Source: Pelagibacterales bacterium SAG-MED47 (GTDB lineage Bacteria > Pseudomonadota > Alphaproteobacteria > Pelagibacterales > Pelagibacteraceae). From it: a DNA stretch of 59,821 nt. Below the pieces are notes generated by a model. The model searched no databases and was not told where the DNA came from. It saw only the letters and a program-made list of their open reading frames with translations. The stretch covers positions 1-59,821 of the forward strand of contig JACWEO010000006.1 in NCBI GenBank assembly GCA_014653355.1, in the 5' to 3' direction. The translations under genes were made by a program, and so were the position numbers. This document shows, piece after piece, positions 16,286 to 24,409 of the stretch. Every line of letters starts with the position of its first letter. Position 1 is the first letter of the stretch.

Positions 16286-17436
16286 TATCTTCTGAATCTT
16301 AAGTTGCTTCTATTTAAGTCACTAATCTTTGTGCAACCCATCAATTTCATATCTCTTACTAACTCAGCTTTATATTTCTCTATAGCTCTCTCGACACCTA
16401 TTTGCCCACCTGCAGCCAAGGCATATAAATATAGTCTACCACCTGAGCATGCTTTTGCTCCAAGCGATAATGCTTTCAGCATGTGAGTTCCTCTATGGAT
16501 TCCACCTTCGCATATCACATCAAGTTTATCTCCAACTGCATCAACAATTTCTGCAAGTTGATCAAATGGAGACCTTGAACCATCTAATTGCCTTCCACCA
16601 TGATTTGATACCATTATACCTGTACATCCGATATCAACTGCTCTTTTAGCGTCTTCAACACTCATCACACCCTTAAGAGCAAAATGACCACCCCATTGGG
16701 AACAAAGTTTTTCGGCATCTTTCCAATTCATCGATTGATCCAACATTGTAGAGAAATAATTTCCTATTGAAGAATTAGTGCTTGTTCCTTCTTTTACAAA
16801 ATCTTGAAGATGAGGTAATTCAAATTTACCTTTTGTTAAATAATTTATTCCCCACATTGGTTTAGTAGCAAAACTAAATAAACTTGATAAAGTTAGCTTC
16901 GGAGGTGAGGTAAAACCAGTTCTTAAATCTCTTTCTCTATTCCCTCCAGTAATTGTATCTACAGTTAAAGCCATTACGTCAAACTTGGCTGCTTTGGCTC
17001 TCTCTAAACAAGAGTCATTTAATCCTCTATCTTTATGAAAATAAAATTGAAACATTTTTGGAGTATCAATTAATGATGATATTTCTTCAACACTCACAGT
17101 AGCCAAAGCTGAAACACCAAACATTGTATTAAATTTTTTTGCTGCCTTTCCTACAGCTCTTTCACCATCATAATGAAAAAGTCTTTGAAGAGCAGTTGGA
17201 GAAAGATAAAAAGGTAAATCTATTTTTTTTCCAAATATTGTTGTTGAAAGATCAACATTTTCAACTCCCCTTAGGACATTTGGAACTAAGTCAACGTCAT
17301 CGAAAGCACTTGTGTTTCTGGCATAAGTAATTTCGTCATCTGCGGCACCATCAATATAATGAAAAATTGGTGACGGCAATTTTTTTTTTGCCAGTTTTCT
17401 AAAATCACTAAAATTATGACAATCTTTTAAATTCAT
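16285..17436 (-). CDS. FMN-dependent L-2-hydroxyacid dehydrogenase, copy 1
   Basis: The 383-residue paralogue of the preceding entry begins almost identically (DFRKLAKKKLPSPIFHYIDG). Its motifs are FQFYFHKDR, FALKGVMSVEDAKRA, SNHGGRQLDGSRSPF and EGGIHRGTHMLKAL, so the FMN-binding and catalytic Lys, His and Arg are retained. Relative to copy 2 the FQxY loop has Phe for Leu, and the segment around residues 100-120 differs strongly (GVSALATVSVEE versus SMSSMGNNSIEE). It lies 9 nt downstream of the lipid A deacylase-like gene. Candidate substrates are lactate, glycolate or 2-hydroxybutyrate-type acids. Confidence 0.92.
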   Translation of the reverse strand: MNLKDCHNFSDFRKLAKKKLPSPIFHYIDGAADDEITYARNTSAFDDVDLVPNVLRGVENVDLSTTIFGKKIDLPFYLSPTALQRLFHYDGERAVGKAAKKFNTMFGVSALATVSVEEISSLIDTPKMFQFYFHKDRGLNDSCLERAKAAKFDVMALTVDTITGGNRERDLRTGFTSPPKLTLSSLFSFATKPMWGINYLTKGKFELPHLQDFVKEGTSTNSSIGNYFSTMLDQSMNWKDAEKLCSQWGGHFALKGVMSVEDAKRAVDIGCTGIMVSNHGGRQLDGSRSPFDQLAEIVDAVGDKLDVICEGGIHRGTHMLKALSLGAKACSGGRLYLYALAAGGQIGVERAIEKYKAELVRDMKLMGCTKISDLNRSNLRFRR

Positions 17437-17445
17437 ATAAATATT

Positions 17446-17958
17446 TTAAAATTTTTTAAAGAAATTTAACATATAACTATTTGCCCCAGGATTTTTATCT
17501 CCTAAACTCGCATTAGATAAATGATTATATGAAAAACCAAGTTGACTTTCTTTTGGTAATTCTAAAGAAAGTTGGACCTCACTTTTAAACTCCAAAGCAT
17601 GGCCAAGGTCTTTACCATCACCCTGATTATAATAACCGGGGGCAAAACTTGGAGTTAAGTTTAATGCTCCTAATTTATAATGTGCTTGAATACCAGTGTA
17701 AAAATATGATGCATTATCCATTGTAACCATTGCTCCAGTTATTGGTGATAAATTTCCAATAAAGGTATCTCGGTTTAAATCCTCATTCTGATGTTGAACA
17801 CCAACCAGTGTTGCTCTTTTACCATCATCACTAAAATCGAAAGTCCCAGTATAAACACTAAATTCAGTATTATAATTTTCTGATTTAATTTCTTCAGCTA
17901 TTAATGAAGAACTGAATAAAAAAAATATAAAGACAGAAATAAATCTAATAATTTTCAT
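17446..17958 (-). CDS. PagL-like outer-membrane lipid A deacylase (acyloxyacyl hydrolase)
   Basis: This 170-residue protein starts with a signal peptide (MKIIRFISVFIFFLFSSSLIA) and ends in Phe (NFFKKF), as outer-membrane beta-barrels do. The PagL motif is visible near the C-terminus: FSYNHLSNASLGDKNPGANSY, where the His and the Ser two residues later are the catalytic pair. PagL removes the 3-position acyl chain of lipid A. The acidic third catalytic residue expected about 12 residues after the Ser is Asn here, so activity is uncertain. It sits between the ccm genes and the hydroxyacid block, 9 nt from the latter. Confidence 0.75.
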   Translation of the reverse strand: MKIIRFISVFIFFLFSSSLIAEEIKSENYNTEFSVYTGTFDFSDDGKRATLVGVQHQNEDLNRDTFIGNLSPITGAMVTMDNASYFYTGIQAHYKLGALNLTPSFAPGYYNQGDGKDLGHALEFKSEVQLSLELPKESQLGFSYNHLSNASLGDKNPGANSYMLNFFKKF

Positions 17959-17971
17959 ATATTAAATATAC

Positions 17972-18337
17972 TTAGTTTTTTTTTAAAATAAATATCCTAA
18001 ATATTATTGCACCCACTACGATGAACATCAATATAGGTAATAGCCACAAAAAATAGGTATTTTTATCAAAAACTGGGTCATACAATATCCAATTACCATA
18101 TTTATTTTTCAAATAATCATAAATTTGCTTTTCATTTAAACCATCATTTAGTTTTTTTTTAACCAAAATTTTTAAACTATTAGCAAACTCTGAGTCTGAG
18201 TCGTAAACTGATTGACCCTGACAAATTAAACAACGTAAATTTTTTGTAATTTTATTATTCAAATCTTTTTCCTGCGCATATGATAAACTAAAATTGAAGA
18301 TAAATAATATTATAATAAAGTATTTATGATATCTCAT
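17972..18337 (-). CDS. ccmH: Cytochrome c maturation protein CcmH (CycL)
   Basis: CcmH is the periplasmic thiol oxidoreductase that, with CcmG, keeps apocytochrome c cysteines reduced for heme attachment. After a signal peptide (ending near SLSYA) the 121-residue protein has the diagnostic LRCLICQGQSV motif with its CxxC pair, then an ordinary CcmH helical domain. A C-terminal membrane segment (YFLWLLPILMFIVVGAIIF) and the end KKN follow. This is the short form without the CcmI-like TPR region. It overlaps ccmG by 4 nt. Confidence 0.94.
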   Translation of the reverse strand: MRYHKYFIIILFIFNFSLSYAQEKDLNNKITKNLRCLICQGQSVYDSDSEFANSLKILVKKKLNDGLNEKQIYDYLKNKYGNWILYDPVFDKNTYFLWLLPILMFIVVGAIIFRIFILKKN

Positions 18338-18852
18338 TTTATAATTCTTTTTATTTCATCTAATGAATTTTTGTCCAAGGGTCCAATAATTTTTTTAATT
18401 ATCTTATTATTATAGATTAGAAAAGATTCAGGCACACCATAAGCCCCCCACTCAATTGCAATTGTCCCATCCACATCAAAAAGAATTAATTCATAAGGGC
18501 TATTAAATTCTTTTAAAAATTTTTGAGCATTATAATTATCATCTTTATAATTAAGTCCAATAATTTCTATATTTTTATAAGTGCTCAAATTTATCAAAAA
18601 GGGATGTTCATCTCTACATGGAACACACCATGAAGCCCATATGTTTAATAAATAGTATTTTTCATCTTTAAAAATTTTTTCAGAATTTATCTTATTATCT
18701 GTACCAAATATTTTTGTATTGAATGATGGAATATTTTTTTCATAATTATCTTTAGGTGTATAAATATTCGAAATCTGTAAACCTTTATAAAAAACAAAAA
18801 AGATTGCTAAAAAAATAATTAAAAAAAATAAAGGAATAAATTTGATTCTCAT
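18334..18852 (-). CDS. ccmG: Thiol:disulfide interchange protein CcmG (DsbE)
   Basis: This 172-residue thioredoxin-fold protein is anchored by one N-terminal membrane segment (residues 5-23). The redox motif is WASWCVPCRDEHP near residue 75, and the cis-proline loop is in EWGAYGVPESFLI. CcmG reduces the disulfide of apocytochrome c or CcmH in the periplasm. Four-base overlaps on both sides (ccmF upstream, ccmH downstream) show that it belongs to one ccm transcript. Confidence 0.94.
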   Translation of the reverse strand: MRIKFIPLFFLIIFLAIFFVFYKGLQISNIYTPKDNYEKNIPSFNTKIFGTDNKINSEKIFKDEKYYLLNIWASWCVPCRDEHPFLINLSTYKNIEIIGLNYKDDNYNAQKFLKEFNSPYELILFDVDGTIAIEWGAYGVPESFLIYNNKIIKKIIGPLDKNSLDEIKRIIK

Positions 18853-20717
18853 CTTTTTTTAAATAAGCTTATTAAACCAGCAAAACTTATTAACAACACA
18901 GAAATCCAAATCCAAACCATAAAAGGTTTAATTTGATATCTTATATTAAAATAATCTTGGTTTTGAACCAAATTCATAGTCATAAATTTGTCCTCTAATA
19001 AATTTGTTTTTATATCAGCTTCGCTTGTTACAATATTTGGCTGATTATATACTCTAAGTTCTGGATTTAATATTTCAATGTCACCATTTAAATTTTCAAT
19101 ATTAAATTTTCCTGTAATTGATTTATAATTTTGTTTATCTTTTTGTTCAATATTTTCAAAAACTATTTTAAATTTTTTAGACTCAAAAATTTCACCAATT
19201 CTTAAATTAGTAATAATTTCGGTTGAAAAAATATTGTTAAACAAAATACTTAATATTAGTAAACTAAAACCAAAATGAGCCAAATTTTGTGATAAATTTC
19301 TAAATTTTTTGACAAAAAAATCTCTTAAGGTAATAAAAAACAAATAAAATGCTGAAGTCACTAAAATAGTATTTAAAAGAAAATTAACTCTTAAATTTTT
19401 CAATATTAACAAAGATAATAAAAGTGAAATAATAAAAAATATCAATAACTTCAGTTTATTTTGAAATTCTGATTTTACCCATTTTAAATTTGGACCAATC
19501 GCCATTGCAAACAAAAAAGGAATCAAAAAAGGAATTATTAGTTTATTGTAAAAAGGGGGGCCTACAGAGATTTTTTGAGAGGATAAAACTTCTAAAAAGA
19601 TTGGATATACAGTTCCAATTAAAATAACTGAAAGAAAATATAACATAAACCAATTATTAACTAATATTGATGTTTCTTTACTTAACCAAAAAAAACTTTG
19701 GTAAATTCTGTTGTTATCTTTATGAAAAAACAAAAAAATAAAGATAGATAAGAATATTAGACAAAATAAAAAAATTAAAATATATAGTCCTCTCTCTGGA
19801 TCATTAGCAAAAGTATGAACAGAATTTAATATACCAGACCTAACTAAAAAAGTTCCACACATACTTAAAGTAAAAGTAGATATTGATAAGACTATAACCC
19901 AAGATGTAAGAGCTAATTTTTTTTCTAAAACTAAGATACAATGTAAAAGCATAGTTAAAGCCAACCATGGCATTAAAGATACATTTTCGACTGGATCCCA
20001 AAACCAGAATCCACCCCAACCTAATTCATAGTATGCCCAGATAGATCCTAACAAAATTCCTATAGTTAAAAAAATCCATGAAATTAAAACCCATTTCTTT
20101 ATATGAGTCGCCCAATCTTTTGAAATATAATTTAATGATGTTGCAGCGAGAGTAGATGAAAAAATTATCGAAGTTCCAACATAACCTAAGTAGAGTATAG
20201 GTGGATGAATAGCTAAAGCAGGGTCTTGAAGGATTGGATTAAGTCCTAAACCTTCATCTGGAACTGGGAAAATATAGTTGAAGGGATTTGAAGTTTTAAT
20301 TAAAAATACAAAAAAGCCAACAATGATTATTTGTTGGAACAAAAGAGTTAAAATTCTATATTTTTTTTCTTGTTCCTTTGACCTTAAAATAAATAAAAAA
20401 ATAAATAATGTTAATACAAATAACCAAAGTAATAAGCTTCCCTCATGATTGCCCCAGGTACCAGAGATTTTATAGAAGATAGGTTTAGTTGTATGCGAAT
20501 GGTTAAAAACTGTCTCATTACTAAAATCTGAATTTATAAAAGATAAAATTAAACCAAAAAAGCTTAGAACTACAAAAAAAAATTGTAAAAAAATAAAATA
20601 TAAAATTCTTTTGTCAAAAATTTTAGAATTATTAAAGTTTTTTATTGAAAAAAAAATTATGAAAATAGAAAAAAAAAGTCCAAAAATTAAAGAATAAGAT
20701 CCTATTAAACTGGCCAA
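18849..20717 (-). CDS. ccmF: Cytochrome c heme lyase subunit CcmF
   Basis: CcmF is the large multi-span membrane protein that attaches heme delivered by CcmE to the apocytochrome CxxCH sites. The 622-residue protein has about 14 membrane segments. Its WWD heme-handling motif is visible as WGGFWFWDPVENVSLMPWL near residue 250, preceded by GTWGNHEGSLLLW near 90. The length is slightly short for the family (about 640-660). It starts 3 nt after the ccmE stop and overlaps ccmG by 4 nt. Confidence 0.96.
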   Translation of the reverse strand: MASLIGSYSLIFGLFFSIFIIFFSIKNFNNSKIFDKRILYFIFLQFFFVVLSFFGLILSFINSDFSNETVFNHSHTTKPIFYKISGTWGNHEGSLLLWLFVLTLFIFLFILRSKEQEKKYRILTLLFQQIIIVGFFVFLIKTSNPFNYIFPVPDEGLGLNPILQDPALAIHPPILYLGYVGTSIIFSSTLAATSLNYISKDWATHIKKWVLISWIFLTIGILLGSIWAYYELGWGGFWFWDPVENVSLMPWLALTMLLHCILVLEKKLALTSWVIVLSISTFTLSMCGTFLVRSGILNSVHTFANDPERGLYILIFLFCLIFLSIFIFLFFHKDNNRIYQSFFWLSKETSILVNNWFMLYFLSVILIGTVYPIFLEVLSSQKISVGPPFYNKLIIPFLIPFLFAMAIGPNLKWVKSEFQNKLKLLIFFIISLLLSLLILKNLRVNFLLNTILVTSAFYLFFITLRDFFVKKFRNLSQNLAHFGFSLLILSILFNNIFSTEIITNLRIGEIFESKKFKIVFENIEQKDKQNYKSITGKFNIENLNGDIEILNPELRVYNQPNIVTSEADIKTNLLEDKFMTMNLVQNQDYFNIRYQIKPFMVWIWISVLLISFAGLISLFKKR

Positions 20718-20720
20718 GAT

Positions 20721-21140
20721 TTATTTCTCCTCTAATGCTGCCTTTACTTCAGGTGGCATATAATTTTCATCATGTTTTGCTAATATTTTAGTGGCTAAAA
20801 AGAAGTTTTTATCTTTCAAATAACCTTCTGCAACCACTCCTTTTCCTTCAGTAAAAAGATTTGGAACAACTCCTGAATAAATTACATTAATTTCATTTTT
20901 GAAATCAGTAATTACAAATTTTACTTCATTTGATATTATAGATATTGAATTATTTTTTACCATTCCTCCTACTCTAATCTTTTTTTTTTCTACTTCTGAT
21001 AATATTTTAATTTCAGTTGGAGATTGAAAATAAATCACATTTTCTTCAAGGGATCTTAGGATAAGAAAAACTGATAAAATTAAAATCAATGAAACTGATA
21101 AAATGAAAAATAATCTTAATTTAACTTTACGACCATACAT
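20721..21140 (-). CDS. ccmE: Cytochrome c-type biogenesis heme chaperone CcmE
   Basis: CcmE covalently binds heme in the periplasm and hands it to CcmF. The 139-residue protein has one N-terminal membrane anchor (residues 9-28), an OB-fold domain with [11 protein letters not shown] and [17 protein letters not shown], and the heme-binding motif at His123-Tyr127 ([12 protein letters not shown]). All features match the family. It lies 10 nt downstream of ccmD. Confidence 0.96.
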   Translation of the reverse strand: MYGRKVKLRLFFILSVSLILILSVFLILRSLEENVIYFQSPTEIKILSEVEKKKIRVGGMVKNNSISIISNEVKFVITDFKNEINVIYSGVVPNLFTEGKGVVAEGYLKDKNFFLATKILAKHDENYMPPEVKAALEEK

Positions 21141-21150
21141 GTTCTAAAAG

Positions 21151-21378
21151 TTAAATTCTCGAAGTGTTAGATAATATTTGTCTATTAATACTTTGAGATT
21201 TTGCATAAGCTGCTTTTTCTGAGTTTAAAGTTCCAAACTTAGCAATAAATTTGTTTTTTTCTTTAACATATTGAATTTTTATAACCAAATAAAGTGAAAG
21301 AAAACTTAAAATAGTAAAAGCAAAAGCTGACCAAACATAAAGTCCATAACCATTCATTAAAAACATTTCATAAATCAT
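21151..21378 (-). CDS. ccmD: Heme exporter protein CcmD
   Basis: CcmD is the small membrane protein that helps release heme-loaded CcmE from the CcmABC complex. The 75-residue sequence has the family signature near its start (MNGYGLYVWSAFAFTILSFL) with a single membrane segment, followed by a charged cytoplasmic tail. The tail is longer than in most CcmD proteins. It overlaps ccmC by 4 nt, as expected in a ccmCDE order. Confidence 0.88.
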   Translation of the reverse strand: MIYEMFLMNGYGLYVWSAFAFTILSFLSLYLVIKIQYVKEKNKFIAKFGTLNSEKAAYAKSQSINRQILSNTSRI

Positions 21379-22082
21379 AATCTATCTAAACCTTTATTTT
21401 TAATCTTTATCAGTTCTGTATTATATTTCATTAAAAAAATTAATAGAGAAAATAGAGCAAATGCCGCAGTCATAATTAATAAAGGAAACAACATTGAAGT
21501 ATGGATGGTTGATTTAGATAAGATATTAATTGATGCAGGTTGATGTAAAGTATTCCACCAATCAACAGAATATTTAATTATAGGAACATTAATGATGCCT
21601 AAAATTGTAATTATAGTCGTAACTTTAAAAACTTTTTCATCTTTTTCATAAATTCTCCAAGCAACTAAATATATCAAATAAAATAAAACCAAAATTAACA
21701 TTGAAGTTATTCTTGCATCCCATGCCCACCATGTCCCCCAGGTAGGTTTGCCCCAAATCGAACCTGTAACCAATGCTATAATACTAAATACTAAGCCAGA
21801 TGGAGCTAAACTTTTTGAAATTAAAAAAAAATTCCTAATCTTAAATATATACCCAATAACAGAAAAAAATGTGATAGAAGAAAAAATTCCTAATGAAATC
21901 CAAGCTGATGGCACATGCACATACATAATTCTCACTGAATGACTTTGTTTATAATCCTCTGGTGAAAGTATTAGAGCTTCTGTTAATCCAATAGAGAGTA
22001 TAATAACAAATAGCAATAACACATACTTAGGGGCCTTGACCGTTATAGAAAAAATTTTGTTAGGTTCAAAATGTTTAAACAT
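21375..22082 (-). CDS. ccmC: Heme exporter protein CcmC
   Basis: CcmC is the six-span membrane protein that presents heme to CcmE. The 235-residue protein carries the tryptophan-rich WWD motif GKPTWGTWWAWDARITS near residue 125. The flanking heme-ligand histidines are also present (VHVPSAW near residue 55, TLHQPASI near 180). It is the first gene of the ccmC-D-E-F-G-H transcript. The usual ABC partners CcmA and CcmB are not in this window. Confidence 0.95.
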   Translation of the reverse strand: MFKHFEPNKIFSITVKAPKYVLLLFVIILSIGLTEALILSPEDYKQSHSVRIMYVHVPSAWISLGIFSSITFFSVIGYIFKIRNFFLISKSLAPSGLVFSIIALVTGSIWGKPTWGTWWAWDARITSMLILVLFYLIYLVAWRIYEKDEKVFKVTTIITILGIINVPIIKYSVDWWNTLHQPASINILSKSTIHTSMLFPLLIMTAAFALFSLLIFLMKYNTELIKIKNKGLDRL

Positions 22083-22134
22083 TGATAATTAGTATCTTAA
22101 TTTTATTTATGAACTTTTATTACGAAAAAATTAT

Positions 22135-22194
22135 CTGATCAAGAATGTAGAGGGAGATAATAACGAAGGGGTGTTAATTAACACTCTTGATCAG
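22135..22194 (-). ncRNA. Hairpin leader upstream of ccmC, unassigned
   Basis: A perfect 10-bp inverted repeat (CTGATCAAGA at 22135-22144, TCTTGATCAG at 22185-22194) encloses 40 nt. Directly inside one arm lies a second perfect palindrome, GTGTTAATTAACAC (22171-22184). On the minus strand the outer stem is followed by ATAATTTTTT, so it could also act as an intrinsic terminator. A TTGACA box lies just upstream. It may be a regulatory leader or attenuator for the ccm genes, a small RNA, or the terminator of hspQ with a large loop. I do not recognise a known riboswitch. Confidence 0.5.
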
Positions 22195-22204
22195 GTTATT
22201 CTAT

Positions 22205-22228
22205 TAAATTAATAAACCCCTGTGTCAA
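22205..22228 (-). promoter_or_regulatory. Probable promoter for the ccmC leader
   Basis: Reading minus, a perfect TTGACA (22223-22228) is followed after 16 nt by a TAATAG that could be the -10 box. A transcript from here would begin a few bases before the first arm of the ccmC leader hairpin. The -35 match is perfect and the -10 is moderate. Confidence 0.45.
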
Positions 22229-22263
22229 AGTTTTGTATTAATTGTGTTTAAAAAATGATTTTT

Positions 22264-22584
22264 TTAGTTCGAAAGCTTGAAATAGCTCGATCCCTTTTTT
22301 CCTGAAAAAATTTCCTCAATTAAAGGGTGTTTTATTGGTTCATCAGAGTCATCAACAAGTAAATTTTGTTCAGATACATAAGCTTCGTAAGTAATTTCAT
22401 CATTTTCGGCGAGAAGGTGATAAAAAGGCTGATCTTTTCTGGGTCTAACATTTTTGGGTATTGATTGATACCACTCCTCTGAGTTATTAAACTCAAAATC
22501 AACATCATAAATCACACCTCTAAATTCAAAATGCTTGTGTTTTACAATATCACCAATTGAGAATTTTGCTTTTTGAATTGCCAT
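22264..22584 (-). CDS. hspQ: Heat shock protein HspQ
   Basis: HspQ (YccV family) is a small heat-shock protein that in enterobacteria modulates Lon proteolysis and binds hemimethylated DNA in vitro. The 106-residue protein has the whole domain: KFSIGDIVKHKHFEFRGVIYDVD, PRKDQPFYHLLAEN, then YVSEQNLLVDDSDEPIKHP. No ribosome binding site is visible. A heat-shock-type promoter motif ends 8 nt before the start codon, so the mRNA may be almost leaderless. Confidence 0.92.
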   Translation of the reverse strand: MAIQKAKFSIGDIVKHKHFEFRGVIYDVDFEFNNSEEWYQSIPKNVRPRKDQPFYHLLAENDEITYEAYVSEQNLLVDDSDEPIKHPLIEEIFSGKKGSSYFKLSN

Positions 22585-22592
22585 TGATATTA

Positions 22593-22620
22593 GTATGGGT
22601 ATTTAAAAATAAAAATCAAT
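22593..22620 (-). promoter_or_regulatory. Heat-shock sigma factor-like promoter of hspQ
   Basis: Reading minus, ATTGAT (22615-22620) is followed by 16 nt and CCATAC (22593-22598), resembling the RpoH pattern CTTGAA-N-CCATNT. The spacing is identical to the motif in front of hslV. The -10-like box ends 8 nt before the hspQ ATG. Confidence 0.35.
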
Positions 22621-22671
22621 AAGAAAAATTATAATTTCTGTATAAATGTCTTTTATGTTAATATCTTTTAA

Positions 22672-23226
22672 GTGAACAAATCTTTTCTAAAATTTCTAAC
22701 TGATTTTGGGCCTTTAGTAATTTTTTTTTACTATTACTACGATAGTGAAAAGAATTTAAAAATAGCTATTCCTCCATTTATCATTGCGACAATAATAGCA
22801 TTAGTAATTGTATGGCTTTTAGAAAAAAAAATACCTAAAGTTCCTTTATTAAGTGGAGTTTTAATAACTTTTTTTGGAGGATTAACAATTTATTTTAATA
22901 ACCCAGTTTTTATTTATATAAAGCCAACAATTATAAATATATTATTTGGCGTTGCCCTGATATTTGGAAAATATTTTACAAAAGAACCAGTTTTAAAAAA
23001 ACTTATGGGAAGATCTATCTCTCTTACTAATCAAGGTTGGGAATTATTAAATAAAAGGTGGATATATTTCTTTTTTAGTCTAGCAATTTTAAATGAGCTT
23101 GTCTGGAGAACGCAGTCAGAAGAGTTTTGGGTAAATTTTAAAGTTTGGGGTTTATTGCCTATAACTTTTATCTTTACAGCTTTTCAAATAGGATTAATTA
23201 ATAAATATAAAACTAATGAACAATAA
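22672..23226 (+). CDS. yciB: Inner membrane septation protein A family (YciB/IspZ)
   Basis: This is a 184-residue protein with about five to six membrane segments. It starts with GTG and shows the family pattern FLTDFGPLVIFFYYYY, then GVLITFFGGLTIYFNNPVFIYIKPTI and WELLNKRWIYFFFSLAILNELVW. YciB-type proteins are linked to envelope integrity and division-site peptidoglycan synthesis, but their biochemical role is not settled. The 3' end overlaps the next gene by 11 nt. Confidence 0.9.
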   Translation: MNKSFLKFLTDFGPLVIFFYYYYDSEKNLKIAIPPFIIATIIALVIVWLLEKKIPKVPLLSGVLITFFGGLTIYFNNPVFIYIKPTIINILFGVALIFGKYFTKEPVLKKLMGRSISLTNQGWELLNKRWIYFFFSLAILNELVWRTQSEEFWVNFKVWGLLPITFIFTAFQIGLINKYKTNEQ

Positions 23227-23557
23227 CCTACGATTAATAATTAACAATGTTAACAACAAAAAATTAGAAGAAAACCATTTCTTTGAAAAAGAAGAGTTGA
23301 AAGTTATTTTGAACTTATACGCAAAGATGGTCTCAGAAGGTTCATGGAAAGATTATGGCCTCAGTATATCTAGTAAACAAGTAGGTTTTAGTGTTTTTAA
23401 AAATGCCACTGAAAATGCTCTATATAAAATATGCAAAAATTTTAAACCAAAAAATAAAAATCTTAAATATTTAATAACTGATACAAATGGAAAAATTTTA
23501 AAAAATTCTTATGAACTTGGTCTTTTGTTGAAAAATATTAATTGGAAAAAGATCTAA
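23216..23557 (+). CDS. DUF2794 family protein
   Basis: This 113-residue alphaproteobacterial protein of unknown function is recognised from the FFEKEELKVILNLYAKMVSEGSWKDYGLS stretch (key residues F-F, E-L, I-L-N-L-Y, G-W-x-D-Y) and the following VGFSVFKNATENALYKI. The pair septation protein-DUF2794 overlaps by 11 nt, so they are probably co-expressed. The gene ends 8 nt from the convergent Bax-inhibitor gene. No catalytic motif is visible. Confidence 0.82.
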   Translation: MNNNLRLIINNVNNKKLEENHFFEKEELKVILNLYAKMVSEGSWKDYGLSISSKQVGFSVFKNATENALYKICKNFKPKNKNLKYLITDTNGKILKNSYELGLLLKNINWKKI

Positions 23558-23565
23558 AAATAAAA

Positions 23566-24327
23566 TTATCTTCTTTGACCGAATAATCTAAGCAGCATTA
23601 TAAACAAATTTATAAAATCAAGGTATAATGTCAAAGCTCCCATTACAGCTTTTTTACCAATAATTTCACCCGTATCACTTGCTGCATACATATTTTTAAT
23701 TTTTTGAGTATCGTACGCAGTAAGTCCGACAAAAATTAAAACTCCTAAAACTGAAATTACAAAATACATCATCGATGATTTCATAAAAATGTTAACTAAT
23801 GAGGCAATAATAATTCCAATTAATCCCATCATTAAAAAGGATCCTAATTTAGTTAAATCTCTTTTAGTCGTGTAACCGTATATGCTCATTGCTCCAAAAG
23901 TAGCTGAACAAATAAAGAAAACTCTAGTCACACTCATACCAGTATAAATCAATAAAATTGAGGAAAGAGATAAACCCATTAATGCTGCAAAAACCCAAAA
24001 AGTTGTTTGAGCTTTTGATGCGCTCATTTTATTTATTCCAAAACTCATATAAAAAACAATTCCTAGAGGTGCCAACATTACAAGCCATTTAAGCCCAGAC
24101 ATATAAATTGCATTTCCCATTTGAGTTAAACCCACAATAGATCCAGCATCATTTGTAACTACTGACATTTTAAATGTTAAAAGAGCCACTATACCAGTTA
24201 ACAATATTCCTGTTGCCATATAGTTGTAAACTTTGAGCATGTAGGCTCTTAGGCCTTCATCCATCACTACTGTTGATTGTTGAGCAGCTTTAGCTCTTCC
24301 TAAAATGCCTTTTTTATTAAATTCCAT
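23566..24327 (-). CDS. Bax inhibitor-1/YccA family membrane protein
   Basis: This 253-residue, seven-span membrane protein of the BI-1 (LFG/TMBIM) family resembles E. coli YbhL and YccA. YccA inhibits FtsH degradation of SecY; others act as pH-gated calcium leaks. The family signature is the acidic C-terminal half: GLTAYDTQKIKNMY near residue 205 and MGALTLYLDFINLFIMLLRLF at the end, containing the conserved Asp residues. It is monocistronic and divergent from the aldo/keto reductase. Confidence 0.92.
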   Translation of the reverse strand: MEFNKKGILGRAKAAQQSTVVMDEGLRAYMLKVYNYMATGILLTGIVALLTFKMSVVTNDAGSIVGLTQMGNAIYMSGLKWLVMLAPLGIVFYMSFGINKMSASKAQTTFWVFAALMGLSLSSILLIYTGMSVTRVFFICSATFGAMSIYGYTTKRDLTKLGSFLMMGLIGIIIASLVNIFMKSSMMYFVISVLGVLIFVGLTAYDTQKIKNMYAASDTGEIIGKKAVMGALTLYLDFINLFIMLLRLFGQRR

Positions 24328-24409
24328 AGTGAGAGAAATATATAGTCTTTTACTAATTATTCAAGATGCCTTAAAAGATAAATAAAAAAATTAACACTAT
24401 AAAACCTCA

